A stretch of 64,000 nt of DNA from Paenibacillus illinoisensis NBRC 15959 (GCF_004000925.1 NZ_BIME01000003.1:558001-622000); one strand, 5' to 3'. Shown: positions 36,753 to 45,026, counted from the stretch's first letter. Translations and numbers: made by a program. Notes: generated from the sequence alone by a model not told the origin.

Positions 36753-37685
36753 TCAACCTTTCTGAGGTAGAGCTACTCGGTGAGTATCGGAAATGGATTT
36801 GAGCGAGTATGCAAGCCCTTCCTCATCAAAGAAGTTTCGGTATGAATTCTCGTACTCGGATTTAACCATCTGACGGAAAGCATTCATCTCGTCACGTTTG
36901 GTTGGATCCATATCCGGAATGGCTGCTATGAGACGTTTGGTGTAGATATGCTGTGGGTTCTCAAAAATATCATCGGTCGTTCCTTGCTCTACGTAGCGAC
37001 CTTTATACATAATTCCAATCTGATCACACATATGACGGATGATTCCGAGATCATGGCTGATGAACAGATAGGTCAGATTTAACTCCTTTTGAATCTCCTG
37101 CATGAAATTTAGTACCTGTGCCTGTACGGATACATCCAGTGCGGATACGGGCTCATCTGCAATGATCAGTTTCGGCTTCAATGCAATTGCCCGGGCAATT
37201 CCGATCCGCTGCCGCTGTCCTCCGGAGAATTCATGAGGATACTTATAGATGGATTCCGGACTCAGTCCGACCTTTTCAAGTAAATCCCTCACTTGTCTCT
37301 TTTCTTCTGTGGCTGTCAGTCGCTCATAGTTGCGAAGAGGTTCAGCGATAATGTCGATAACCCTCTTTTTAGGATTTAATGAAGAGTATGGATCCTGAAA
37401 GATCATTTGCACGTCTCGCTGGAGTTGTCGGTCTTTTCGCCGCTCTTTGGCAAGATCTTTGCCGTTGAAAAGAATCCTTCCAGCTGTCACATGGTTGAGT
37501 CCGATGACGGCTCTCCCTGTCGTCGTTTTGCCTGAGCCTGACTCACCAACGAGTCCGTAAGTCTGTCCCTGTTCAATGGAGAAGCTTACATCATCAACTG
37601 CCTTGATACTTCCAATTTCACGTTTGATCAATCCACCGCGAATCGGAAAGTGTATTTTGAGTCCTTCAACTTCGAGTAGTGCCAT
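36753..37685 (-). CDS. Oligopeptide ABC transporter ATP-binding protein (OppF/DppF type)
   Basis: 310 residues with Walker A GESGSGKTT, signature FSGGQRQRIGIARAI, Walker B LIIADEPVSALD and H-loop SHDL. The oligopeptide/dipeptide C-terminal extension lacks an obvious Fe-S Cys cluster. The ATG at 37685 has GAGGAGG upstream; the open frame back to 37802 lies inside the preceding gene. It forms a heterodimer with the OppD-like ATPase. Confidence 0.93.
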   Translation of the reverse strand: MALLEVEGLKIHFPIRGGLIKREIGSIKAVDDVSFSIEQGQTYGLVGESGSGKTTTGRAVIGLNHVTAGRILFNGKDLAKERRKDRQLQRDVQMIFQDPYSSLNPKKRVIDIIAEPLRNYERLTATEEKRQVRDLLEKVGLSPESIYKYPHEFSGGQRQRIGIARAIALKPKLIIADEPVSALDVSVQAQVLNFMQEIQKELNLTYLFISHDLGIIRHMCDQIGIMYKGRYVEQGTTDDIFENPQHIYTKRLIAAIPDMDPTKRDEMNAFRQMVKSEYENSYRNFFDEEGLAYSLKSISDTHRVALPQKG

Positions 37686-37689
37686 TATG

Positions 37690-38688
37690 TTATTCCTCCT
37701 CAGCTTGATCAGGGAAATGAAAGTGCTGGTAACAGGTGCAGCGTACAAAGTGACCTGGAGCAATTTCATGCATCTGTGGGTTATCTTCATGGGCCGAATC
37801 ACTAATCCATGGAATTCGGGCCTTGAATCGACACCCGTAGCGAGGAAGATTCTTTAAAGAAGGTACAATGCCTTGAATGACATGCAGCTTCGATTTTTCT
37901 TCAGTAATGGTAGGAATAGAGTTTAATAGAGATCTTGTGTATGGATGCTTCGCATCGGTCATTAGCGTGTAGATATCAGCAATTTCAACAATCTCACCTG
38001 CGTACATAACTGCCACACGATCCGCCATCTCGGCGACCACTCCAAGATCATGCGTAATTAAGATGATGCCGGCGTGAATTTCGTTCTTCAACTCACGTAT
38101 AAGTTCAAGAATTTGCAGTTGAATCGTAACGTCAAGTGCTGTTGTTGGCTCATCAGCGATCAGCAATTCCGGTTTATTGGCGATTGCAATCGCTATAACA
38201 ACCCGCTGTCTCATACCACCAGATAGTTCGTGAGGATACTGCTTATAAATTTGTTCGGGGCGTGGGATGCCCACTTGGTTAAGCAGATCAATAACCTTGT
38301 CTTTCTTTTCTTTAGAAGACATTTTAGGTTGATGAAGTGTCAGAATCTCATCGATCTGGTCACCAATAATCATCAGAGGATTTAATGCGGAAAGGGGGTC
38401 CTGAAAGATCATCCCTATCTCTTTTCCGCGAAGCTTGTTCATTTTGTTAGGATTGATATTCGCGATATCCTGCCCTTTGTATAGAATCTGACCATCAATT
38501 TTGGCTTTGTTGTGAAGACCCATAATTGAAAATGCGAACGCACTTTTGCCTGATCCTGATTCTCCAACAATCGCTAGTACTTCGTTTTTCTTAACCGTAA
38601 GGTTAACGTGATCAACTGCTGCATAATAGTCATCTTCAATTCTGAATGATGTAGTTAGATTTCTGACTTCCAATAGCTCTGTGTTCAA
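37690..38688 (-). CDS. Oligopeptide ABC transporter ATP-binding protein (OppD/DppD type)
   Basis: 332 residues with Walker A GESGSGKSA, signature LSGGMRQRVVIAIAI, Walker B LLIADEPTTALD. The C-terminal oligopeptide extension contains RYGCRFKARIPW and a late CTCYQHF, the region that binds an Fe-S cluster in some DppD proteins. I choose TTG at 38688 (MNTELLEVRNL), with AGGGTGAT upstream. The upstream frame to 38796 has no ribosome site. First gene of the operon. Confidence 0.92.
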   Translation of the reverse strand: MNTELLEVRNLTTSFRIEDDYYAAVDHVNLTVKKNEVLAIVGESGSGKSAFAFSIMGLHNKAKIDGQILYKGQDIANINPNKMNKLRGKEIGMIFQDPLSALNPLMIIGDQIDEILTLHQPKMSSKEKKDKVIDLLNQVGIPRPEQIYKQYPHELSGGMRQRVVIAIAIANKPELLIADEPTTALDVTIQLQILELIRELKNEIHAGIILITHDLGVVAEMADRVAVMYAGEIVEIADIYTLMTDAKHPYTRSLLNSIPTITEEKSKLHVIQGIVPSLKNLPRYGCRFKARIPWISDSAHEDNPQMHEIAPGHFVRCTCYQHFHFPDQAEEE

Positions 38689-38902
38689 ATCAATCACCCT
38701 AACCCCAAAATTTCCGCAGACTGTATTCATATATATAAGAATGCATCCACTGTATATTTCCATGTTCTTGAAGAAGACGAACAAAAGTTTATACAAAATA
38801 CTAATCCTTTAGGAGAAACGAGTTTCGATATTGCTATTTAGACCATTGGTCAATTAATGCTGATAAATCCTAGCGGAATTATATAGGAAAATAATTAATG
38901 TA

Positions 38903-38931
38903 ATCATACGTGTAAATTTAGGTGACGTCAA
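38903..38931 (-). promoter_or_regulatory. Promoter of the oligopeptide transport operon
   Basis: Minus strand TTGACG (38926-38931), a 17-nt spacer and TATGAT (38903-38908). The predicted transcript has a leader of about 200 nt before the TTG start. Confidence 0.7.
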
Positions 38932-39346
38932 TAAGTATTTTGAGATTTTTGGTATAAATGTTTTTTATATCATAGTTTTGGGTATTAGTTATATTTTTAA
39001 GGTGCTTTATCAAGGGGTTTTCGATATTATTTCGACTTTTTTCGCGTGAGGTTCTGAAGTAGGAGAGTGAGAATACTAAATATATAACATGCACCTTACG
39101 TATATTACGTACTTACATGTCGAATCAATTTAATTTTAGAATATATATGTTAGGTTTGTGGTAAATATTCGATTTAATTTGTTTCTTCTATGTCAGCTGT
39201 CTTTTTAGCAAATTTATGCCTATGCGATTATTTTTATGCTATTCATTAAGTCTGTGTTAAAATTCTAGTTATTCTAGTATAGTTTTATTTATTTGCTGCT
39301 GTAAAGGACTAATTGTAATCTTTTATCATTTTTTTTACAAAAGAAT
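38932..39346. other. AT-rich intergenic region without a gene
   Basis: About 415 bp, markedly more AT-rich than its surroundings, between the opp promoter and the terminator of the M15 peptidase gene. No frame with a ribosome site, no tRNA and no clear repeat apart from a short tandem TTCTAGT near 39264. Confidence 0.5.
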
Positions 39347-39376
39347 GAAAAAAGCCCTGCAAAATGCAAGGCTTTT
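39347..39376 (-). terminator. Intrinsic terminator after the M15 peptidase gene
   Basis: AAAAGCC-TGCA arms paired with TGCA-GGCTTTT around a C/A mismatch, with T residues on both sides, so possibly bidirectional. Confidence 0.85.
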
Positions 39377-39415
39377 CGGATCTTTATACAATATATTGTA
39401 TATTAATTATACTCT

Positions 39416-40006
39416 TTATGGTGATGCCGGCGGGCGTTTGCCACGCTTCAACTCATTGATGCTTAAGCCAAAATCCATCTGCAGATGAGGATAATCCGGA
39501 AAGTTAGCCCAGTCGCCTCCCCATGTAAATCCTAACTCCTTGGCCATATCGACAATTTCCATCCAGTCTGCTTGTCCATTGCCGTTATCATCACGCTCCA
39601 TATCCCATACTACATCACCATCTGGTGTCCGAAGTGCAAAATCAATAGCCAGTCCATAATTATGATATGACTCCCCGCCCCTGGCATTCGTAACTATATT
39701 CCCAGTCGTGGCGCGACCTTGATTAAACAGCTCATTCTGCTCTTCTATACTTCGATAACCATGGGTGATAACGACATCTATACCACGCCGGGTTGCTTTG
39801 CGTACCAGTAACTGCTCACTCTCTGCCACGACGGGATGGAGACCTGTGATGGGTGCAGCTTCTCTCGTATAATCTGGCCAAATTTCGTAAGTATCTTCTT
39901 TCTGTTGTAGCCACACGTATAAAACGGAAATTAGCAGCGTAGCTATTAGCCAAAAACGCAAACTTTTCTTTTGCTTCCGCTGCTCTTTTTTCTTGATTTT
40001 CTTCAT
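39416..40006 (-). CDS. M15 family wall peptidase (CwlK/VanY-like) with an EF-hand-like loop
   Basis: 196 residues, basic N-terminus, one membrane helix (about 17-33) and an M15 domain. Predicted zinc/catalytic residues are His115 and Asp122 (SYHNYGLAID) and His174 (YPHLQM). Family members cut L-Ala-D-Glu or D-Ala-D-Ala/D-Asp bonds of wall peptides. Residues 139-150 (DDNGNGQADWME) fit the 12-residue EF-hand calcium loop. The ATG at 40006 has AGGAG 5 nt away; the GTG at 40012 overlaps that site. The D-Ala-D-Ala versus L-Ala-D-Glu choice is unresolved. Confidence 0.88.
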   Translation of the reverse strand: MKKIKKKEQRKQKKSLRFWLIATLLISVLYVWLQQKEDTYEIWPDYTREAAPITGLHPVVAESEQLLVRKATRRGIDVVITHGYRSIEEQNELFNQGRATTGNIVTNARGGESYHNYGLAIDFALRTPDGDVVWDMERDDNGNGQADWMEIVDMAKELGFTWGGDWANFPDYPHLQMDFGLSINELKRGKRPPASP

Positions 40007-40156
40007 ATGCACTCCTGATGTTTTGATCTGTTATAAATGGAATACGGCGTTAACTCATCACTTACTCAAATCATAATCTATTCTATTATAAATGATTTGC
40101 ATTTCAATTACTTCTCCACGATCATTTCGCTCAGGTTCGCGTTCGTTTTACAACAC

Positions 40157-40187
40157 AAAAAAGCAGCCGGCTATAAGCCGGCTGCTT
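40157..40187 (-). terminator. Terminator of the rpsF-ssb-rpsR operon
   Basis: A 12-bp GC-rich stem (40161-40172 with 40176-40187) with a 3-nt loop and a T-run on the minus strand, 21 bp past rpsR. Confidence 0.93.
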
Positions 40188-40207
40188 CGTATGCAAGCTG
40201 AGTAAGA

Positions 40208-40480
40208 CTACTCAGTTGTGTATGGCAGCAATGCGATTTGACGGGAGCGTTTGATCGCGATCGTCAGCATGCGTTGATATTTAGCGCTAGTACCTGTTAC
40301 ACGGCGTGGCAAAATTTTTCCACGTTCGCTGATAAATTTACGAAGCAAGTCCGTATCTTTATAATCGATGTGAGTAATTTTGTTAGCTGTGAAGAAGCAC
40401 ACTTTACGACGTTTGTTACGGCCGCCACGGCGAGCCGGTCTTTTATCGTTGTCTCCGCCTTCTCTTTGCTTGAAGCTCAT
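40208..40480 (-). CDS. rpsR: 30S ribosomal protein S18
   Basis: 90 residues. A basic N-terminus is followed by the core [39 protein letters not shown]. It binds S6 in the 30S platform. Third gene of the rpsF-ssb-rpsR operon, 54 bp after ssb. Confidence 0.98.
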   Translation of the reverse strand: MSFKQREGGDNDKRPARRGGRNKRRKVCFFTANKITHIDYKDTDLLRKFISERGKILPRRVTGTSAKYQRMLTIAIKRSRQIALLPYTTE

Positions 40481-40534
40481 GCTTTTCAGTCCTTTCCTAT
40501 CGTTAAACCATCCACTCTAGAGTGTCGGTTCACG

Positions 40535-41020
40535 TTAAAATGGCAAATCATCATCCGATATATCAATCGGTTTTCCGTCATCGGAAAAAGGATCCTGATT
40601 GTTGCTACGCGAATTATTGTTATTGTTCGCGCGCCCGCCGCCTCCATAAGAAGGCTCTTCACGCATCGGTTGCCCACCGCCGCCACCGTTATTATCACGG
40701 TTACCTGACTCCAAGAAACGGACATTATCGGCAATGACTTCGGTCACGTATACACGTTTACCTTCGTTATTCTCGTAGTTCCGTACTTGAATGCGTCCTT
40801 CGACTGCAGCTAGGCGTCCTTTGCGCAAATAGTTTGCACAAGTCTCAGCAAGCTGTCTCCAGGTTACGACCGGAATGAAATCCGCTTCCCGCTCTCCCCC
40901 TTGGCTTGTAAACGGTCTGTCCACCGCCAAAGTAAATTGCGTAACTGCTACTCCTGCTGGAGTGTAACGCAACTCAGGATCCCGGGTTAACCGGCCGATC
41001 AGAATGACACGGTTCAACAA
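40535..41020 (-). CDS. ssb: Single-stranded DNA-binding protein
   Basis: 161 residues with the OB fold ([23 protein letters not shown]), a Gly/Asn-rich linker, and the acidic tail [11 protein letters not shown] that docks replication and repair partners. Second gene of the rpsF operon, so it is likely the main replicative SSB. Confidence 0.98.
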   Translation of the reverse strand: MLNRVILIGRLTRDPELRYTPAGVAVTQFTLAVDRPFTSQGGEREADFIPVVTWRQLAETCANYLRKGRLAAVEGRIQVRNYENNEGKRVYVTEVIADNVRFLESGNRDNNGGGGGQPMREEPSYGGGGRANNNNNSRSNNQDPFSDDGKPIDISDDDLPF

Positions 41021-41068
41021 TGTAATCCCCTCCTTCAGAGCGTATTGGTGCGTTAATCACGAGTTGTC

Positions 41069-41362
41069 TTAGGCAGACTTAACATCGTTCGTAATGAGAT
41101 AACGAATTACTTCGTCAGAAATCTTCATGAGACGCTCAAGCTCAGTAACTACTGCTGGTTCAGCAGTGAAGTGTACCAGAACATAAACACCATCACGGAA
41201 TTTCTTGATCTCATACGCAAGACGGCGTTTACCCATAACGTCGTGAGCTGTAACTTCACCACCGCCGTTGGAGATGATGCCTTGGAATTTATCGACTGTA
41301 GCTTGAACAACTTCTTGCTCAACGTCAGGACGAATAATGTACATCACTTCATATTTGCGCAT
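41069..41362 (-). CDS. rpsF: 30S ribosomal protein S6
   Basis: 97 residues starting MRKYEVMYIIRPDVEQE, with AAGGAGGTG 9 nt upstream. The frame back to 41422 has no ribosome site. First gene of the operon, behind a good promoter at 41439-41467. Confidence 0.98.
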   Translation of the reverse strand: MRKYEVMYIIRPDVEQEVVQATVDKFQGIISNGGGEVTAHDVMGKRRLAYEIKKFRDGVYVLVHFTAEPAVVTELERLMKISDEVIRYLITNDVKSA

Positions 41363-41438
41363 AATTTTCACCTCCTTATGGACTCTGGCCCTCAATCCAG
41401 GTTGAGAGCAAGGAACGAGCACAAACTCGAACTATATT

Positions 41439-41467
41439 AATATAACAAAAATAAGACATCAATGCAA
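41439..41467 (-). promoter_or_regulatory. rpsF promoter and leader
   Basis: Minus strand TTGCAT (41462-41467), a 17-nt spacer and TATATT (41439-41444). The leader holds a small hairpin (CTCAA/TTGAG, 41391-41406), a place where S6:S18 autoregulation sites occur in other bacteria. The motif is not clear enough here to call one. Confidence 0.75.
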
Positions 41468-41561
41468 GCAAACGTTCCCTGTTTGTATTGGCACATGTTC
41501 ATTCGAGTTCTGGAGACACTATGGATGCAGTAATAAGAAAAATATCTGAGGAGGTCTTACC

Positions 41562-41756
41562 ATGGGCGAACAAACTGAGTTTGAAAAAGGTGACAAAGCA
41601 CCGAATGATGGAGAGTACACGGAAGTCGGAGAAAAAAGCTTCCATACCGAAATACAAAATCCTAAACGGATAACCCTCAAAAAGGGGGAATCCTTTCCTG
41701 AAACGAGCAACCAAAACCGGAAGTGGAAGAGATTAACGAAGGCCCGTGTTCATTAG
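41562..41756 (+). CDS. yjzC: YjzC-like small protein
   Basis: 64 residues, starting MGEQTEFEKGDKAPNDGEYTEVGE and continuing NPKRITLKKGESFPETSNQNRKW. This closely follows the pattern of B. subtilis YjzC (GxKAPNxGxYxExG, NPxxxxLxKGxxFPETxNxNRxW) as I remember it. Function unknown. A strong GAGGAGG precedes the ATG. It is an isolated plus-strand gene between rpsF and tRNA-Ser, followed after 60 bp by the candidate structured RNA. Confidence 0.85.
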   Translation: MGEQTEFEKGDKAPNDGEYTEVGEKSFHTEIQNPKRITLKKGESFPETSNQNRKWKRLTKARVH

Positions 41757-41816
41757 AAGGAAATTATTATTTAATAACACATGTATATAAAACGTAATAA
41801 TGCACATAATACAATC

Positions 41817-42036
41817 AGGCGGTACACGAGAGAGGTGTGGTTCCGTTGGACAACGCAGCCGATCGTGTAATGTTGGAGATTCATCACGTAATCTAAGAAG
41901 CAAGTGGTAGTGTGTAAGGCCCTTCGTCTGAGCACGAGTATTGCATGAGCAGTACGCCAGGTTTCTGATCTTACGACCGATTGTTTCCTAACTAACCGAT
42001 GTATCGCCTACAAGGAGCCCTTCGGGGCTCTTTTGT
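41817..42036 (+). ncRNA. Candidate structured RNA, family unknown
   Basis: The segment is bounded by a 10-bp terminal helix: 41817-41826 (AGGCGGTACA) pairs with 42000-42009 (TGTATCGCCT) with a single G-U. Inside I can draw GTATTGC-ATGA-GCAGTAC (41938-41955), TTCGT/ACGAG (41923-41938), AGATT/AATCT (41877-41894), and GTAAG/CTTAC (41914-41918 with 41970-41974). A terminator begins 6 nt after the terminal helix. A CATAAT hexamer at 41805-41810 would start transcription at 41817. There is no plausible protein. It does not look like 6S, SRP, tmRNA or RNase P RNA. Alternative: a structured 3' UTR of yjzC. Confidence 0.45.
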
Positions 42037-42039
42037 TTT
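42015..42039 (+). terminator. Terminator of the candidate RNA (or of yjzC)
   Basis: GAGCCC-TTCG-GGGCTC hairpin followed by TTTTGTTTT on the plus strand. Confidence 0.9.
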
Positions 42040-42073
42040 ATGTCGTAGACTTTTTTGGTTGTTTAAAATAAAT

Positions 42074-42099
42074 AAAAAAACCTTCCATTCGAGGAAGGT
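42074..42099 (-). terminator. Terminator after tRNA-Ser
   Basis: ACCTTCC/GGAAGGT stem with a 6-nt loop and seven T residues on the minus strand. Confidence 0.88.
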
Positions 42100-42164
42100 C
42101 TGATCGCTTTATTATACTCAATATAACTAAGTTCATTGAAATGCCATTGCATAAATGCTGTAAG

Positions 42165-42255
42165 TGGCGGAAAGGGTGGGATTCGAACCCACGCACGCTG
42201 TGACACGCCTAGCTGATTTCGAGTCAGCCCCCTTGGGCCTCTTGGGTACCTTTCC
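42165..42255 (-). tRNA. tRNA-Ser (anticodon CGA)
   Basis: 91 nt including an encoded CCA. The acceptor stem is GGAAAGG/CCTTTCC with discriminator G. There is a long class II variable arm, and the T-loop is GGGTTCGAATCCC. The anticodon loop CTCGAAA places CGA at 42219-42221, reading UCG codons. It is an isolated tRNA gene with its own terminator. Confidence 0.96.
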
Positions 42256-42357
42256 GCAGCAATACTGATTATAGCATGATCACATACAGAACGCAATACC
42301 TGTGCTGCGCATGCATGAAAACGTTATTACGGTATGCATTTGACCACAGACTTGCAT

Positions 42358-42585
42358 TTATGATTCGGCAGCATCCTCTGCCGAGCGAAGAACTTTTTTC
42401 ATGTTTTTCTCAAACTTTGCTCTCGGAATGAGTACACTGTGTTTACAGCCTACACATTTGATTCGAATATCCATCCCCATCCGAATAATCTCCATCTCAT
42501 TGCTTCCACAGGGATGCTGCTTCTTCATCTGTACAATGTCTCCAAGCTGGAAACTCTTACGCTCCACCAGTACCATCCCCTTCAT
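42358..42585 (-). CDS. DUF951 family protein (YyzM-like)
   Basis: 75 residues: FQLGDIVQMKKQHPCGSNEMEIIRMG, then IKCVGCKHSVLIPRAKFEKNMKKVL. The motif set HPCGxNxWEI (Trp replaced by Met here) and CxGC identifies DUF951, a small zinc-ribbon-like family next to ychF/mscS genes in Bacillales; function unknown. Start is uncertain between ATG at 42585 (AGGAG 4 nt away) and ATG at 42576. Either choice overlaps the mscS 3' end (to 29 bp), indicating coupling. Confidence 0.88.
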   Translation of the reverse strand: MKGMVLVERKSFQLGDIVQMKKQHPCGSNEMEIIRMGMDIRIKCVGCKHSVLIPRAKFEKNMKKVLRSAEDAAES

Positions 42586-43516
42586 CCTTCTCCTGCCCGG
42601 CTGCCTGTTCCAATGCTGCGAGCTTACCCATCTCATGATACTCCATCGTTTTCTTTACATCGCTCTGAATTTGGCGCTCTACAGAGGCTCTGGAATTTGG
42701 CATACACTCTGCAACGATCCGAACGACATACTCTGAAGTGGTCATCGATTGAATGCCGAGCACATCCGGGACTTTTACAATATTGAGATCCCGGTCTTCA
42801 ATTCCAACCAGGGCCTGTTTGACCAAGTGAACAGATTCATCCAACGTTTGATCCCCCTTCATTGGAATATCCACCACAGCAAGCGAATTGGACATGGAGA
42901 AGTTTGTTACACTGGCAATCGTACCATTCGGAATAATATGAACTTCACCTTGCCAGCTAACCAGCTTGGTTGTTCTCAAGCCGATGACTTCAACGGTTCC
43001 TTTGTAGGTACCTGTCTGAATTACATCCCCTACAGCAAACTGGTCCTCCAATATAATGAAGAAACCCGTAATAACATCCTTCACTAAACCCTGTGCACCA
43101 AAACCGATGGCAAGTCCAAGCACACCTGCACTGGCCAGTAGGGGTCCAACTTGTATGTTGATCTCTGATAACAGTAACAGAATCATAATGAAATTACATG
43201 TTATGGAGGTCGCATTTTTGAGCAATTCACCTACCGTGACAAACCTGCGCGGATTTACACGGACTTTGCCTTCCTGCTTCCGTTCCAGGCTGCGATCAAT
43301 AATGCGGTACACAATCTTGATTACAATTCGCGTGATAATAAAAATAATAACAATACGAATCGAGCTGAACAGAATGTTTAGCCACATATCTGCATCGGTG
43401 ACGGAATTCCATAACTTATCGGTCCAGCTGACAGCACTTTTTACTGTTTCTTCTAAGGCAGTAGGCTCATCCGCGGGGTTAGCAGGAGCTGTAGCAAAAA
43501 ATTTAAAAGGCAGCAT
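42557..43516 (-). CDS. Small-conductance mechanosensitive channel (MscS family, YkuT-like)
   Basis: 319 residues. Three membrane helices come first. The pore helix carries VGPLLASAGVLGLAIGFGAQ followed by LVKDVITGFFIILEDQFAVGD, the MscS signature. A beta domain follows (VEVIGLRTTKLVSWQGEVHIIPNG). It opens under membrane tension to release solutes. The ATG at 43516 (GAGGAGG, 9 nt) is preferred to TTG at 43519. It lies between DUF3343 and DUF951 genes in one direction. Confidence 0.93.
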   Translation of the reverse strand: MLPFKFFATAPANPADEPTALEETVKSAVSWTDKLWNSVTDADMWLNILFSSIRIVIIFIITRIVIKIVYRIIDRSLERKQEGKVRVNPRRFVTVGELLKNATSITCNFIMILLLLSEINIQVGPLLASAGVLGLAIGFGAQGLVKDVITGFFIILEDQFAVGDVIQTGTYKGTVEVIGLRTTKLVSWQGEVHIIPNGTIASVTNFSMSNSLAVVDIPMKGDQTLDESVHLVKQALVGIEDRDLNIVKVPDVLGIQSMTTSEYVVRIVAECMPNSRASVERQIQSDVKKTMEYHEMGKLAALEQAAGQEKDEGDGTGGA

Positions 43517-43531
43517 CAATTCCGACCTCCT

Positions 43532-43795
43532 CTACATGGGTATGTTATCATAGCTGTCTTCGGTTTTGAAATAGAGGCCCCGGATCTCTACAAACTCGTT
43601 GCGAATAATCTGCTGCACTCTTGCCAGATCTTCTTTTGGAAACTGTATACAGAGGGCACAGCCTGCCGTAATCTCTTTCGGGGTCGGAAATAAATCAATT
43701 TCAATCTCGGCAAATTCTAGCAGCATTTCCGCCCGCAAAGCCTGCTGGGTAGAATCAAAGGCAATTAGCATCCAATCATCCATCCACTCGTCCAT
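43532..43795 (-). CDS. DUF3343 family protein (putative Se/S carrier-like)
   Basis: 87 residues: MDEWMDDWMLIAFDSTQQALRAEMLLEF, then a GCALCIQFPKED motif. DUF3343 proteins have a conserved Cys and often occur with a class V aminotransferase of the cysteine desulfurase-like group; such a gene lies 1.4 kb away at 45213-46367. AAAGGAG is 6 nt before the ATG at 43795. A role in sulfur or selenium transfer is a family-based suggestion. Confidence 0.85.
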   Translation of the reverse strand: MDEWMDDWMLIAFDSTQQALRAEMLLEFAEIEIDLFPTPKEITAGCALCIQFPKEDLARVQQIIRNEFVEIRGLYFKTEDSYDNIPM

Positions 43796-43881
43796 ATCCG
43801 GCTCCTTTCCGATTTCCAAGCATCATCCATGGGTTGTTCTCTCTCGGTGTAAACCTTTAGGAAAAAGCTTGTCCTTACGAA

Positions 43882-43910
43882 GTATAAAACCTTCTATCCT
43901 TCCATATACT
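43882..43910 (+). promoter_or_regulatory. Possible forespore sigma promoter for yyaC
   Basis: GTATA (43882-43886), 16 nt, then CATATACT (43903-43910) loosely resembles sigma-G/sigma-F promoters. The spacing and last bases deviate from consensus. yyaC encodes a spore protein family, which supports the idea. Confidence 0.3.
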
Positions 43911-43945
43911 GTTACTACCATTCTCAAGGGGAAAGGATAGATCCT

Positions 43946-44551
43946 ATGAATCCCAATTCGCGTTCTTATTCATCCCAAGATATGACCAGTTTGAAGATAC
44001 CACATACCGACCCAGGCATACACTCCGCCATTATACATCGTTTAATGTTTCATCTCTATAAGGCCCATTCTCTTCAAAATGTCGTTATTGTCTGCATCGG
44101 CACAGATCGCTCCACAGGAGACTGTCTTGGTCCTCTGGTAGGCTCTTCGCTTGCCAAGTGGGACAGCCCCCTATTTCACCTCTATGGTACATTGGACGAA
44201 CCTGTACATGCAATGAACCTTCAGGACACCCTGAACACCATTCAAAATACACACCATAACCCCTATGTAATAGGAATAGACGCCTGCCTCGGGCAATCCT
44301 CCAGTGTAGGCTGTATTCAGGTGGTCAATGGGCCGCTCAAGCCTGGTGCGGGTGTAAATAAAGAATTACCGCCGGTCGGCGATATCCATCTTACAGGTAT
44401 CGTTAACGTCGGCGGCTTTATGGAATACTTTGTTTTGCAAAACACACGGCTCAGTCTTGTCATGCGCATGTCTGAAATTATCGCGAGCAGTCTTTACTCA
44501 GCCATTCGCGAATGGCATACACGCTCTACTCTGCTTGCTGTGCCAGAGTAA
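43946..44551 (+). CDS. yyaC: Spore protease YyaC family protein (DUF1256)
   Basis: 201 residues with VVIVCIGTDRSTGDCLGPLVGSSL and VIGIDACLGQSSSVGCIQV, signatures of the GPR-like YyaC family of spore formers. It resembles the fold of the germination protease GPR and probably acts on spore proteins; substrates are unknown. GGGGAAAGGAT precedes the ATG. It is transcribed away from the DUF3343 gene, and its last 26 bp overlap the DUF4446 gene tail-to-tail. Confidence 0.92.
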   Translation: MNPNSRSYSSQDMTSLKIPHTDPGIHSAIIHRLMFHLYKAHSLQNVVIVCIGTDRSTGDCLGPLVGSSLAKWDSPLFHLYGTLDEPVHAMNLQDTLNTIQNTHHNPYVIGIDACLGQSSSVGCIQVVNGPLKPGAGVNKELPPVGDIHLTGIVNVGGFMEYFVLQNTRLSLVMRMSEIIASSLYSAIREWHTRSTLLAVPE

Positions 44552-45026
44552 TGGCTTCCTTCTCTTCAGGGGATAGTGTATAAGATGACTCTCCCCCTTT
44601 AAGAGGTTTGGCATACACATAAGAACCATCACGATTATAGATCCCTGTGAGGATCATCCCATCGTTATTATCGTTAATCATGGCCATGGAGAAACTCAGA
44701 TCACTGCCTCTTTCTCCATAGGCATTATACCGTTTCACACCCACTTTACCCTGGATACGGGTCAGTTTTTGCATGACTTCCTGGATCTGACTAGTCTGCA
44801 AGTTATGCTCGTCCTCAATGCTGTCCATCTGAATTTTCAGATTGATCAACAACGATTCCAGGTCCTCTACTCCACTGCCAGCCATCATCGCTTCGTATTT
44901 CCGTTTGAACTTGCGTAACTTTGCGCCTTGGGCAATACTTACAATCAGTAAGATCACCAATAATAATGCCATTCCGCCAATAATCCATAGCAGCTGTTCC
45001 AGAATCAGCTCGTTTAATTCAGCCAT
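44526..45026 (-). CDS. DUF4446 family membrane protein (YyaB-like)
   Basis: 166 residues with an N-terminal membrane helix (LLWIIGGMALLLVILLIVSIA) and a helical segment near 50-95. The domain then reads VGVKRYNAYGERGSDLSFSMAMI and YVYAKPLKGGESSYTLSPEEKEAI, the DUF4446 signature. Function unknown. ATG at 45026 and TTG at 45035 both have imperfect spacing to GAGGGG; I chose the ATG. Its 3' end overlaps yyaC. Confidence 0.88.
   Translation of the reverse strand: MAELNELILEQLLWIIGGMALLLVILLIVSIAQGAKLRKFKRKYEAMMAGSGVEDLESLLINLKIQMDSIEDEHNLQTSQIQEVMQKLTRIQGKVGVKRYNAYGERGSDLSFSMAMINDNNDGMILTGIYNRDGSYVYAKPLKGGESSYTLSPEEKEAITLAQQAE

Noticed and set aside
41363-41432. S6:S18 autoregulatory leader in the rpsF 5' UTR
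   Set aside because: A small hairpin exists but I could not identify the conserved bulged motif, so I did not call a regulatory RNA.
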